Origin: Bradyrhizobium sp. Ash2021
GTDB lineage: Bacteria; Pseudomonadota; Alphaproteobacteria; Rhizobiales; Xanthobacteraceae
Assembly: GCF_031202265.1 (NCBI RefSeq)
Contig: NZ_CP100604.1
Location: 2,462,501 to 2,526,500 of the forward strand
Direction: 5' to 3'
DNA: 64,000 nucleotides
The translations under genes were made by a program, and so were the position numbers. Under the pieces are notes generated by a model. That model made no database searches. It was not told where the DNA came from and saw nothing but the letters and a program-made list of their open reading frames with translations. Below are positions 24,986 through 33,339 of the stretch, piece by piece; position 1 is the stretch's first letter, and the number at the start of each line of letters is the position of its first letter.

Positions 24986-25675
24986 TCAGCGCCAAAGTTT
25001 TATCATTTGGGTTGCGACTGCTGGCAGATCCGGGCCGACAACCTGCGGCTGGGGCAACCCATTCACAGGCAGCGCAGCATTACCGGGTCTGGCAATGAGC
25101 GCTCCTGAACAGCCAATGCTTTGCGCACCAATCGTGTCCCACACATGCGCCGCCACCATGCAAATCGCGGACGGCGGTACATTCAATTCTTCAGCGACCA
25201 TGTGGTACACCTGCGGGGCCGGTTTAAAGCGACGAACGCGATCGATGCTGAACGACCTTTCAAACCAGCCATCAATGCCTGCATGCTTGAGCGGGCTGGT
25301 TTGCGGATCGGGAGGCGAATTAGTGCATGTCACCAGACGGAACCCAGCGTCTTTTAATTGCTTCAGACCAGTTGGCACATCGGCGTGCGCCGGCATTGTG
25401 AGCATCCGTGTTCTCAATTCGTCAATGTCTGCCTCGGTAATGGAGACGTTGTGGATCGTGCCCAGCATCTTCAAGACACCCTGTCCCAACGTGAAGAACG
25501 TCACGTAGGGGCCTGACAAGGTCATTGCCTCCGAATAGAGGATGAGCTGTCCAAACCACTCGCGCATTGCCTTCCGATCGCCAAACAGTCGCTCAAACAG
25601 CGGCGCTATGAACTCAATATCGAGCAGCGTCTCATTGACATCGAAAACACATACTGATGGTTTCACGGCGTCCAT
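24986..25675 (-). CDS. 2-haloacid dehalogenase (HAD type II), N-terminal leader frameshifted
   Basis: 229 residues from MDAVKPSVCVFDVNETLLDI. HAD motif I FDVNETL, motif II CTNSPPD, motif III KPAPQVYHM and AAHVWDTIG are intact, so the catalytic domain should work. It is closely similar to the Tat-exported protein at 46765. Upstream, a good ribosome site (CGGAGAAACC) precedes ATG 25802, which reads MSDELLGSAVRR, the same start as that paralogue (MTDDLLLSMSRR). A frameshift then separates it from GHHGAAAIIPVGRAALA and the catalytic domain. The export signal is thus broken, and the enzyme, if made from 25675, stays in the cytoplasm. SigF-type site 5 lies upstream. Confidence 0.82.
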   Translation of the reverse strand: MDAVKPSVCVFDVNETLLDIEFIAPLFERLFGDRKAMREWFGQLILYSEAMTLSGPYVTFFTLGQGVLKMLGTIHNVSITEADIDELRTRMLTMPAHADVPTGLKQLKDAGFRLVTCTNSPPDPQTSPLKHAGIDGWFERSFSIDRVRRFKPAPQVYHMVAEELNVPPSAICMVAAHVWDTIGAQSIGCSGALIARPGNAALPVNGLPQPQVVGPDLPAVATQMIKLWR

Positions 25676-25928
25676 TTTGGTCTTCTCATCATTTGCAAGC
25701 GCAGCGCGCCCAACAGGGATTATTGCCGCTGCGCCATGGTGTCCGTACCCAGCCCCGTAAGCAGCTACGGCGCACCGCTGAACCCAAAAGTTCATCACTC
25801 ATGGCGGTTTCTCCGGTTGCGTTCGTCGGCCACGCGCCTTCCGTCGTGGCGGCACGCACTGCTCGGCCGGCGGGGTAGAACCGAATGCAGCATTTGAGGT
25901 CTCTATGTGCGCTACACACCGAGTATCT

Positions 25929-26718
25929 CTAATTATTCGGACGCATGGCCAAACCGGTTACAGCCTGGAGGATTATTTCGACGACCAATTCCGGCGCGGT
26001 AACCAAGGGCGTATGGTCGACCTTTCAGACCTGGTCTGCGCGCCCATACGTCGCGCCAGGAATTGCTGAGTAATCGGGTTGATCATCCGATCCTCTTGCG
26101 CAACAAGATCCAGGAGGGTTTTGCCCTCCGCGCCAGCCTCGGTGCCTTTTCCTGAATGCATGCGAGGGCTATGGGACGCTGCGTTGCTGCCAAGAGCGCC
26201 GCCTGCTCGGACAAAGCGTGCTAAGCAAAGGTCGTGCCAAATCGATCGTCGGGCATCCAAAGGAAGCCATGCTTGTCAGGAGCCAGTTGAGGTGCCTCCG
26301 GATGCGGCTTTTCGCGATAGAAGACCTCTCCAACGGTCTCGCCTTCGTCAGGGGTCAGAGCCGCAATGAAGACCAGCGACCGAACTCTTTGGTTGAAACT
26401 TGCCCCTATCACCGCGCCGGCATAAGCATGGGCAACCAGAACGGCCGGCCCATTGGTCCGCTCCAATGCGCTTTCAAGCGCTGTGACATCATCTGACAAT
26501 GACGTTAGCGGAATCGGAGCGGCGAGGACCCTCAGCCCCTCGGATTGCAGCGGCTTGATAACGCGTGTCCAGCTGGAGCCGTCGGCCCAAGCGCCGTGCT
26601 CGATTTCCGCAAGGCGCAACTGTCGGTCGTTCTGGTTGCGAAGCATTAGATGTCCCTTACGAGACGCCGGCAAAGTCCCGCTTGATGCGAGAGTCCTCCT
26701 CATCGCATGTCCCTTCAC
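25929..26718 (-). pseudogene. Alpha/beta hydrolase, multiple frameshifts
   Basis: The first frame (26718 to 26221) has HGAWADGSSWTRVIKPLQ, ALERTNGPAVLVAHAYAGAV and LTPDEGETVGEVFYRE, ending at HGFLWMPDDRFGTTFA-stop. A second frame (to 25973) resumes with LLDLVAQEDRMINPITQQF and ARRMGAQ. A third supplies KVDHTPLVTAPELVVEIILQ and ends at TAG 25929-25931. Together they rebuild a ~260-residue hydrolase with its C-terminal His (KVDHTP), broken at two or more places. The elbow is AHAYAG instead of G-x-S-x-G, which I believe is usual in this subfamily. Its ATG overlaps the sigma-factor stop (ATGA). Confidence 0.8.
25936..25961 (-). promoter_or_regulatory. SigF-type ECF promoter, site 5 (minus strand)
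   Basis: On the minus strand GTAACC (25961-25956), sixteen bases, CGAA (25939-25936). The flanks differ from sites 1-4 (GCTGTAACCGG) because it lies in the last codons of the decayed hydrolase gene. It points to the 2-haloacid dehalogenase, 134 bp before ATG 25802. Position and orientation fit, but the codons it overlaps would permit it by chance more easily than the intergenic sites. Confidence 0.55.
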
Positions 26719-27476
26719 TCCTCGGTCACGGGATTGCGCAGTTTGCGGATCGGCAGACCTTTTGAGTGCCTCAGGTGCCGAGGCTCTGAAGAATTGTCGG
26801 ACGTCGTTGCCGCAATGACGTCACAGGACACCAAGGCAGCCAGTTTCTTGAGACCTCGATGGATGTTGATCTTGACGAGCGCTGTGGATTGGCCACTTGC
26901 GCCGGATGCGCGTGCGATGCTCAGGCCCTTCAGTTTTACGAGGCGGATCACGCAGGCTTGCGCAGGCTTCAGCCGGCCAAGGAGATTTTCCATCACCGCG
27001 GCGCTTATCGCGGCTCCCCCGTGATCCTCGATCGGTATTTCGTCGTCAAGCGGTAGTGCGGCGAATCGAGACGCGTCACGAACCCGATCGATCCACTTGT
27101 AGCGCGCGATCGCGGTGACCCATGCTCCGAAAGCTCTCGACGGTGCGTATGTGTGCCGATTGGCATGGATCGCAAGAAGTGCTTCCTGCCTCGCATCTTC
27201 GGAAGCGGGACTCGGAAGCCGGCGCGCATAGTAGCGGCGCAGCCACGCGTCCAATTCTCGCAGCAATTGCTCGTAGGCGCGGCCGTCGCCAGCTTGTGCC
27301 GCGGTCATCAGGTAACCCCATCGCTCGGAGCGCCTGTCCCAATTCTCGGACCGGATTTCTGTTCGCGCCGTTTGCCGTGGACGAATCGCGAGATCGGACG
27401 ACGACGTTCTCTGAACAGCATCGGCGACGGGTGGCGTTGAGCCGAGTGTCGAGGTATTATTGTGTAGGGCGGTCAT
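26715..27476 (-). CDS. ECF sigma factor, SigF (ECF16)-like
   Basis: 253 residues from MTALHNNTSTLG, with AGAGGAG eight bases upstream. Region 2: RWGYLMTAAQAGDGRAYEQL, EDARQEALLAIHANRHTYAP and FGAWVTAIARYKWIDRVRD. Region 4: LKPAQACVIRLVKLKGLSI and ASGQSTALVKINIHRGLKKL. The RW-x2-LM-x-AA and RHTY-x-P-x-R-x-(F)G-x-W signatures are those I associate with SigF-type ECFs. The N-terminus has a ~60-residue extension, and about 40 residues follow region 4. Instead of the usual downstream DUF1109/NrsF anti-sigma gene, it overlaps an upstream receiver gene by 20 bp and a hydrolase relic by 4 bp. It is a candidate reader of the five GTAACC-N16-CGAA sites. Confidence 0.88.
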   Translation of the reverse strand: MTALHNNTSTLGSTPPVADAVQRTSSSDLAIRPRQTARTEIRSENWDRRSERWGYLMTAAQAGDGRAYEQLLRELDAWLRRYYARRLPSPASEDARQEALLAIHANRHTYAPSRAFGAWVTAIARYKWIDRVRDASRFAALPLDDEIPIEDHGGAAISAAVMENLLGRLKPAQACVIRLVKLKGLSIARASGASGQSTALVKINIHRGLKKLAALVSCDVIAATTSDNSSEPRHLRHSKGLPIRKLRNPVTEE

Positions 27477-27921
27477 TGGAGAGGCTCCTCTCGACCCAAT
27501 CAAGCAGGGAGGCTGTTTCAAACGGCTTTCTGAGAAGACATTGCGCGCCCGCCGCAATTGCTTCATCGTCTAAACGCTTGTCAGGCAGAGCCGTGATCAG
27601 GATTACGGGTGTCATGATTCCCTGTTCGTGGAACCTTCTTACGAGGTTAAGTCCACCCATCCCGGGCATATGAACATCAGCGATGACACAGTCGAAGCTG
27701 AGCAGTGTTGACGACGTCAAGAACGCTTCCGCCGAGATATACGGCTCGACCCGACAGCCGATGGAGCGCATCAAATCCACAAGGGACAAGCTAAGCGCTT
27801 CATCGTCGTCGATGACTGCGACGAGCGGGCTTGTCACCGAATGTAACCTCGCCAGGTGCGCGCAATCCTGGAAAGGCAATGGGGACGAAGGCGCCATCCC
27901 AGGTGAGGCCGTGTCGCCCAT
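27457..27921 (-). CDS. Receiver-only response regulator overlapping the sigma gene
   Basis: 154 residues. The receiver domain (about 32-150) has the acidic pair VAVIDDDEAL, phospho-Asp in IADVHMPGMGG, Thr-region ILITALP and Lys in LLRKPFE; no output domain follows. The first 30 residues are unusual for a receiver, so a later start is possible. Its end overlaps the sigma-factor start by 20 bp, meaning coupled translation. Encoding a single receiver with an ECF sigma suggests phosphorylation-controlled release or partner switching, an inference from the arrangement. The nearest kinase candidates are the MASE4 and GAF-PAS kinases in this window. Confidence 0.88.
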   Translation of the reverse strand: MGDTASPGMAPSSPLPFQDCAHLARLHSVTSPLVAVIDDDEALSLSLVDLMRSIGCRVEPYISAEAFLTSSTLLSFDCVIADVHMPGMGGLNLVRRFHEQGIMTPVILITALPDKRLDDEAIAAGAQCLLRKPFETASLLDWVERSLSNDRPTQ

Positions 27922-28087
27922 CGTTTGGCTTTCGAGGCAAGAGAACCGCTATGCAACCGAGAAAGAATGTGCATGGCATCATCTCCCTGGCAGTCTGACG
28001 TCACCGGGTGCCGAACGGCAGCACAAGGCGAAGCCGAACCTTGCTTTCGGCGTCGCACGGTCACAATCTCTCGGTAATGAGGGATAG

Positions 28088-28107
28088 ACCCATACGTTGG
28101 TATGGGT
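28088..28107. terminator. Perfect 8-bp hairpin after the FixJ-like gene
   Basis: ACCCATAC-GTTG-GTATGGGT, followed on the plus strand by TTTTC. It lies 27 bp beyond the stop of the minus-strand FixJ-like gene and separates it from the receiver-sigma operon, so the two are probably separate transcripts. Confidence 0.5.
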
Positions 28108-28133
28108 TTTCGGCGGTCAACCGGTGCGCGCCC

Positions 28134-28748
28134 TCATGTCTGGATGTCGAGGGCCTCTGCTATCCGAGCGAGCGTTGCTACGGATTTTGCTCTGAGCTTT
28201 CGCATGACGTTGCCGCGATGCATCTTCACGGTGACTTCGCTAATCGACAATTCGTTCGCGACCTGTTTGTTCATGAGCCCGGACGCGACAAGCGCCATCA
28301 CTTGCCGTTCGCGGGACGTCAGGAGTTCATACCGCTCCTGCAATTGAGCAATCTGCGCGCCCTCTCGACGCCGGTCTTGGTCAATTCGAATCGCCGTCGC
28401 AACGGCATCAATCAAATCCTGATGCCTTATCGGTTTGGTCAGGAAGTCGACAGCGCCGGCCTTCATGCCCCTCACAGACATGGGAATGTCGCCATGACCG
28501 GTCATCAAAATGACAGGCACCCGGATATTGATGCGTGCCAGATACTCTTGTAGCTCCAATCCGCTTGTGCCCGGCAGCCGAACGTCGAGCACGAGACACC
28601 CGGGAGCGTCGAGCAGCTCAACCTTGAGAAACTCTGACGCGGATCCATAAAGCGCGACTTCATAGCCCATGGACCGAAGCAGATCTCCAAGTGACTCACG
28701 GACCTCCTTGTCGTCATCGACGATGTGAACAAAAAAAGACGACGACAC
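28134..28748 (-). CDS. FixJ-type response regulator (orphan copy)
   Basis: 204 residues. GTG start at 28748, two bases after the TGA of the kinase relic, exactly as in the intact pair at 39236/39239. The receiver has HIVDDDKEV, phospho-Asp in LDVRLPGTSG, MTGHGDIPMSV and Lys in LTKPIR. The LuxR-type output has LTSRERQVMALVASGLMNKQVA and SISEVTVKMHRGNVMRKL. It differs from the 39239 copy at scattered positions and lacks that copy's C-terminal tail. Its own kinase is deleted, so it depends on another kinase, perhaps the 37590 one. Confidence 0.9.
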   Translation of the reverse strand: MSSSFFVHIVDDDKEVRESLGDLLRSMGYEVALYGSASEFLKVELLDAPGCLVLDVRLPGTSGLELQEYLARINIRVPVILMTGHGDIPMSVRGMKAGAVDFLTKPIRHQDLIDAVATAIRIDQDRRREGAQIAQLQERYELLTSRERQVMALVASGLMNKQVANELSISEVTVKMHRGNVMRKLRAKSVATLARIAEALDIQT

Positions 28749-28750
28749 TC

Positions 28751-28969
28751 TCAGTGGCTCCTGGACATCTGGACGGATTGGCGAAGCGGGAGAGTGAAAG
28801 TGAATGTCGCGCCATGCGTGGTGTTTTCCTCCATCCATAGACGTCCTCCATGGACTGCAACAATTTTGCGGCAGATCGACAGGCCTAGGCCATCACCTTT
28901 CTCTCTCGAGATCGCCTGAAACGCTTTGGCGATCAGCTCTATTTCTGACGCTTTGTTCTCAAGCCTCAT
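28751..28969 (-). pseudogene. Histidine kinase with ~1.4-kb internal deletion
   Basis: A 72-codon frame made of the first ~24 residues of the 37590 kinase (MRLENKASEIELIAKAFQAIS) fused in frame to its last ~50 (GDGLGLSICRKIVAVHGG ... ATFTFTLPLRQS). The GAF, PAS and phospho-His regions and the N and G1 boxes (about 474 residues) are missing. The sequence just before the ATG also matches the intact copy. It cannot be a kinase; it is the deleted twin of the 37590 gene, still coupled to its regulator. Confidence 0.85.
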
Positions 28970-29119
28970 AGCGAGTCGCTCTTACCGACAATTTTCATCG
29001 GCGCATACCGGAATGAAGGTGCAGATGCCGAGACTTGGCGCATCCGGCTACGCATATTCCCGCCAGTCAGCCCGCAATGCGGCAGGCAAGAAATTTCTTA
29101 GCGGGGATCGGCGTGCTCT

Positions 29120-29145
29120 GTAACCAAACCAGTCCACCCCACGAA
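29120..29145 (+). promoter_or_regulatory. SigF-type ECF promoter, site 3
   Basis: GTAACC 29120-29125, sixteen bases, CGAA 29142-29145, again as CTGTAACCAAACC with CGAAAGTAGT after it, as at site 4. GCAGGCAAGAAATTTCT just upstream echoes site 1. It points at the alpha/beta hydrolase starting at 29267. Confidence 0.75.
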
Positions 29146-29266
29146 AGTAGTCACGTGAAACCAACGTGGATGTGTCCGGAGCTGCCGTATCTGGAGGTAC
29201 AGTAACCTGTCCGATCGCGTTACACAAGTTACTATCTTCCGAGCCAAATACCCGAGGGAATCGCTC

Positions 29267-30127
29267 ATGACCACGATCCGGTACCGGCACGCCCACGTCG
29301 ATGGGTTCAAAATATTCTACCGGGAGGCCGGCCCGGTCGATGCGCCGACGCTGCTGTTGCTTCACGGGTTTCCAAGTGCCGGCCATATGTTTCGCGAGTT
29401 GATCCCGGCCTTGTCGGATCGCTTTCGCATCGTAGCTCCAGACCTGCCGGGCTTCGGCCAGTCCGACATGCCGTCTCGCGACAAGTTTTCCTACACCTTC
29501 GCCAAATTGGCCGAGGTAATCGAGCGTTTCACCGAAATAATCGGACTCGGTCGCTTCTCAATCTACGTGTTTGACTATGGTGCGCCGACCGGCTTTCGAC
29601 TGGCCGTTCGACATCCCGAGCGTATCACCGCAATCATTTCTCAGAACGGCAACGCCTACGAGGAAGGGTTGAGCGACGGCTGGAATCCTATTCGGGCCTA
29701 TTGGATGGAGGCCACGGAGGCGAACCGGAAGGCACTGCGTGCCTTCCTCTCTCCCGAAACAACGATCTGGCAGTACACGCACGGCGTCGTCGACCCGTCC
29801 TTGGTTTCTCCGGATGGATATTCGCTTGATAACTTCTATCTGGCGCGTGCCGGCGCGGATGAAATTCAGCTCGATCTCTTCGGCGACTACAAGAGTAACG
29901 TCTCGATGTACCCGCAATTTCAGGCCTATTTCCGCAAGCACAAGCCGCCGTTTTTGGCGGTCTGGGGCAAACACGATCCCTTCTTCTTGCCGGCGGGTGC
30001 GGAGGCGTTCAAGCGTGACATTCCAGGCGCGGAAGTCCGTTTCCTCGACACTGGCCACTTTGCGCTCGAAACCCATTGCGACGAAATCGCCGCGGCGATC
30101 CGCGAATTTTTGCCGCGCTCGAAATGA
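29267..30127 (+). CDS. Alpha/beta hydrolase, epoxide hydrolase/dehalogenase-like
   Basis: 286 residues. Oxyanion motif HGFPSAGH, nucleophile elbow VFDYGAPTGF (Asp about 103), acid in WGKHDPFF and His in DTGHFALETH (about 264). An Asp nucleophile indicates the epoxide hydrolase/haloacetate-haloalkane dehalogenase branch. However, Tyr follows it where HLD enzymes have a halide-binding Trp, so haloalkane activity is less certain than for 21041. Cytoplasmic. SigF-type site 3 lies ~120 bp upstream. The Cys-tail gene at 30242 follows after 114 bp and may share the transcript. Confidence 0.88.
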   Translation: MTTIRYRHAHVDGFKIFYREAGPVDAPTLLLLHGFPSAGHMFRELIPALSDRFRIVAPDLPGFGQSDMPSRDKFSYTFAKLAEVIERFTEIIGLGRFSIYVFDYGAPTGFRLAVRHPERITAIISQNGNAYEEGLSDGWNPIRAYWMEATEANRKALRAFLSPETTIWQYTHGVVDPSLVSPDGYSLDNFYLARAGADEIQLDLFGDYKSNVSMYPQFQAYFRKHKPPFLAVWGKHDPFFLPAGAEAFKRDIPGAEVRFLDTGHFALETHCDEIAAAIREFLPRSK

Positions 30128-30241
30128 GAACCTGGTGATGGCCCGTTAGCAGACAGCGAGACGACGATAATGAACTATCTCACGTTCATACCGGATGGTT
30201 GGGATCCGGCAAACGATGATCCTAGCGTAAGAGAGGTCACC

Positions 30242-30502
30242 ATGAAATCGTTTCTTCCAGGTGCGCTTTTGTTCGCTTTCGCAGTGGCGCCAAGCGCGGC
30301 GGTCGCCGATAAGTTCCGATCGCCGTCCGAGGCCCGAAGCAAAACGACCGAGGACGTGCATGTGCAGCCACGAGGACGGAGCTTCGCTCCAGGCTCTGCC
30401 GACGATAATGACATCCAGAGAAAACTCGAAAGCTTCAACAAGGCGCAGCAGAATCTGGACAAGTCATTAGACAAGAAGTTGATCATCTGTCGCCGCTGTT
30501 AG
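30242..30502 (+). CDS. Small exported protein with C-terminal KLIICRRC (Cys-tail family B)
   Basis: 86 residues from MKSFLPGALLFAFAVAPSAA, ribosome site AGAGAGGTC. After the Sec signal (about 1-22) the mature part contains VHVQPRGRSFAPGSADDND, a helix IQRKLESFNKAQQNLDKSL and the end DKKLIICRRC. VHVQPRGxxFAPxSAxDD and the end are shared with the 52026 protein; the end alone is shared with 17609. Family unknown. Confidence 0.8.
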   Translation: MKSFLPGALLFAFAVAPSAAVADKFRSPSEARSKTTEDVHVQPRGRSFAPGSADDNDIQRKLESFNKAQQNLDKSLDKKLIICRRC

Positions 30503-30791
30503 TGCGCCGTTCGCCCCGCCGATAAGAGATGCAAATGAGGTCGGACGTATCAGCGTCTCGTGACGAAAGTGCTCAGGAATGCGCAAGTTGGGCTGAGCAT
30601 TGATCGGGCGAGGCTCGTCTGCCAAATGTTGATGGAAATCGATGAATGCTATCCGAAACGCCGGATACAGTGCATTCCGGGCTCAAGTCGGACATCGTGT
30701 GAAGTCCAAAAAGTGTGATAATCAGACCTAGGCGCGCAGAAGGTCACCGACGCATTCGCGGCCGACCATGACACGGATGGGGCCGGCACAA

Positions 30792-32396
30792 CTAGGATGG
30801 AGTGCCCGGAACTACCGGCACCGTGAAGTGAAAAATGGCGCCGCGGCCTTCATTGGCGGTCACCCACAATTGCCCTTCATGCGCCTCGATAATCGACCGG
30901 CAGATCGACAGCCCCATGCCCATGCCGTGCGTTTTGGTCGTGAACATTGGGTTGAATATCCGGTCCACGGCACCGGGCTCGAGGCCTTTCCCCGTGTCTT
31001 CCACCGACACCATCACATATCTGGAGTGATGGACTTCAGACTTTATGGATAACACCCGCTCCTCATTCTTCGTGACCATGGAGTCAATTGCGTTCGTAAT
31101 CAAATTCATCAGCACTTGTTGCAGCTGGATCTGTTCGCCTGTTATCCGTGGCAGCCGTTCGTTAGGGTCGAATTGAACGGCAACGCGATGTGTTTGCAGT
31201 TTGTCGCGAACGACGGCCAAAGCTTCCTGGATGAGGTCGTCGATATCAAGCGAAGTGCGGGTCCGTGCACCCATCTTGAAATGCGCCCGGATATTTTCGA
31301 TCACGGCGTCCGCGCGGTGTCCGGCGGTCACGACGAGGCGCAATGCATCCCTGGCCTCATCGAGGTTAGGGTCGACACGATCAAGCCAATTCAATCCCGC
31401 GCTCGCACTGGTTATGATCGCCCCTAATGGCTGTTTGACTTCGTGGGCAATCGAAGCCGAGACGGCGTCGCCGGTCATCAGCCGCGCCTCACGTTCGCGA
31501 CGCTGCGCCAGCAGGGCGCGGTGCAGTTGCGCGTAAAGCGTCGTTATCTCATACAACAGGACACAGAGTACAAGAATGCTGGACACGAACCCGAGGACCC
31601 GGCCGGCATACCAGCCGGCGCTGAACCGGGCCAGATCGGACAACGAGGGCATATAGATCTCAATTGCATACGCGCAAACGACCACCATCAGCCACAGATC
31701 GAGGACCGAATGCTGGCGCATCCAGAGCAAAGTGAGCGCAAGTGCATTCCACAGGATTAGACAACCGACCGTATAATAGGAGAGGGTAGAAAAATGGACC
31801 AGGTCGAGCATGGTGCGGGGCAAGTGCGCTTGCCCCGCTGTGACAAGAAACGTCGCTACAATCACGACGGCCGCGGTCACGGCCACACTCGAAAGAATGG
31901 CCGCACCGGCGGAACCCCGCCACAGCCCCTTGGCCGGATCGGCATCCTTCAAAAGGGCGTACGCGATGACGAACGTAGGAAAACCGGCGTGCCACAGATT
32001 ATAAAGCCAAGTCGTGCTCTGTAGCCCCGCGCCAAGCAGGCCACCTGGCGTGAAGACGCCCGGAAAGGTCAGCATCCACGGGATCACGATAAGTGCCATG
32101 AAGAGATATCCACTCGCGATCGCGAGGAGGGCACGCGAGCGCATGATGGCGAACTGGTTGAACAGCAGGACCGCGGTGATCAAGTCATTCACGAAGACCG
32201 CCGTGCCGTAGGCCGGGACGAAGGCATCGATCCGCCCCAGCTGGATGTTCGAGAGCCCCCCTGCCAAGATTAAAACGGCGCCAAAGAAGGAGAGCACGAT
32301 CGCAAGCGCGAGCCGTTTTTGCGGCCGGCTCGGCGGTAAGTTCGCAAGGGTGAAAGGCTGATCCTCTGGGACAATGAAAGGCGGCTTCTTCATCAT
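30792..32396 (-). CDS. MASE4-type membrane histidine kinase, copy 1
   Basis: 534 residues. About eight N-terminal membrane helices (30-300) show MASE4-like motifs AFVPAYGTAVFVNDLITAVL, RALLAIASGYLF and TFPGVFTPGGLLGAG. Cytoplasmic kinase: phospho-His region SIAHEVKQPLGAI, N box NLITNAIDSM, G1 DTGKGL and G2 GMGMGLSICRSII. No receiver is fused or adjacent. The protein is nearly the same as 33501-35102, which lies in opposite orientation. A short coupled leader frame (MRMAKLSLVPRVPAAAKSRS) overlaps its start by ATGATGA in both copies. Confidence 0.92.
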   Translation of the reverse strand: MMKKPPFIVPEDQPFTLANLPPSRPQKRLALAIVLSFFGAVLILAGGLSNIQLGRIDAFVPAYGTAVFVNDLITAVLLFNQFAIMRSRALLAIASGYLFMALIVIPWMLTFPGVFTPGGLLGAGLQSTTWLYNLWHAGFPTFVIAYALLKDADPAKGLWRGSAGAAILSSVAVTAAVVIVATFLVTAGQAHLPRTMLDLVHFSTLSYYTVGCLILWNALALTLLWMRQHSVLDLWLMVVVCAYAIEIYMPSLSDLARFSAGWYAGRVLGFVSSILVLCVLLYEITTLYAQLHRALLAQRREREARLMTGDAVSASIAHEVKQPLGAIITSASAGLNWLDRVDPNLDEARDALRLVVTAGHRADAVIENIRAHFKMGARTRTSLDIDDLIQEALAVVRDKLQTHRVAVQFDPNERLPRITGEQIQLQQVLMNLITNAIDSMVTKNEERVLSIKSEVHHSRYVMVSVEDTGKGLEPGAVDRIFNPMFTTKTHGMGMGLSICRSIIEAHEGQLWVTANEGRGAIFHFTVPVVPGTPS

Positions 32397-32560
32397 CGGA
32401 GCGACTCTTAGCAGCGGCTGGAACGCGCGGCACGAGGCTCAGCTTCGCCATTCGCATCACGGGCTGCAGCAGTCACCGCCATACTTATTGGGCCAACTGA
32501 CGACGAGTAAGGAAGCGTCGCCACCTTTGAAAAGACCACGCTGGCAAGGTTTCCTGCGGC
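30792..32560. repeat. Inverted duplication, left arm
   Basis: The kinase gene plus about 165 bp upstream (to the AAGCGTCGCCACC region near 32520) recur in reverse orientation at 33340-35102. The upstream match includes GCGACGCTTCCTTA, GCGGTGA, GAATGGCGAAGC, GCGTTCCAGCC and AAGAGTCGCTCCGATGATGA. Confidence 0.75.
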
Positions 32561-32976
32561 GGCGCATGCGCCAATGACCGAAGCTCCATCGTTCCCGCTC
32601 CCCGTTCGATCAGACGCCACGGGTGACATCAGAGTATATCTCATTTGAACGTGGAGAGGGGCACACCCACGCTACTTATCGATGGGCGGCGCCCGTGCCC
32701 CCCCGCGCCCGGCGCGGGAGGGCAAAAGGTCTAAGCCGCGCCATTCTGGTGTTAAGCCGGGGATCGATAGAGAAAACTCATAAAATCATAATAAACACAA
32801 CGACATATGGCCGAGAGAGTGTCCATTCACATAGGCCTCGCTAAAGCTCGGCTAGGCCCGTCACGCTCTTCAACATCAATCAGTTAGTGGCGGCACAAGC
32901 CCGCTCCATTCCGGAGGCCTCCAATGGGCAATTCAATGGGGAAGAGGTAGGTGGCCGTGATCGGCATCAAGGAGAG

Positions 32977-33111
32977 TCATATTCCCTTGCCGTGATCATC
33001 GGAATCAATCGTCAGGGCGAGTACGAGGCGCCAAATAGCAGGGGCAGCCAGCACCACAATGGGAATGGTTGTCGTCCATGCAATCAGCCAGGAGCCGAGC
33101 CAGTTAGCGAT
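32977..33111 (-). pseudogene. DUF2798-like membrane protein remnant
   Basis: The frame carries ANWLGSWLIAWTTTIPIVV then LAAPAIWRLVLALT, matching the C-terminal half of DUF2798 small membrane proteins (LGSWL-x-AW...VV-x-AP-x-x-RRLV). The N-terminal half has no second helix and no start. It lies in the space between the two inverted kinase copies. Confidence 0.45.
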
Positions 33112-33339
33112 CCCACCACAAGCGTCATCAATCGCTATCTTCCAGATTGTTTCGGCGAAGTGATCGGCTCGACTCGCAGATCGCGACGGGGCCACTCGCG
33201 TCGACTTTGACGTGCCGCCCGATATGCCAAAATCGACGCGAATGACCCCAACCAGACATCGATCTCCACGTTCAAACAAGATATATACTGATCCCACGCA
33301 TGGAGCATTCGTCACTGGCGCGTCCGCAACCGCCGAAAA

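Noticed and set aside
27830..27860. Another GTAACC inside the receiver gene
   Set aside because: No CGAA at the required 16-base distance (ATCC there), and it is inside coding sequence on the opposite strand.
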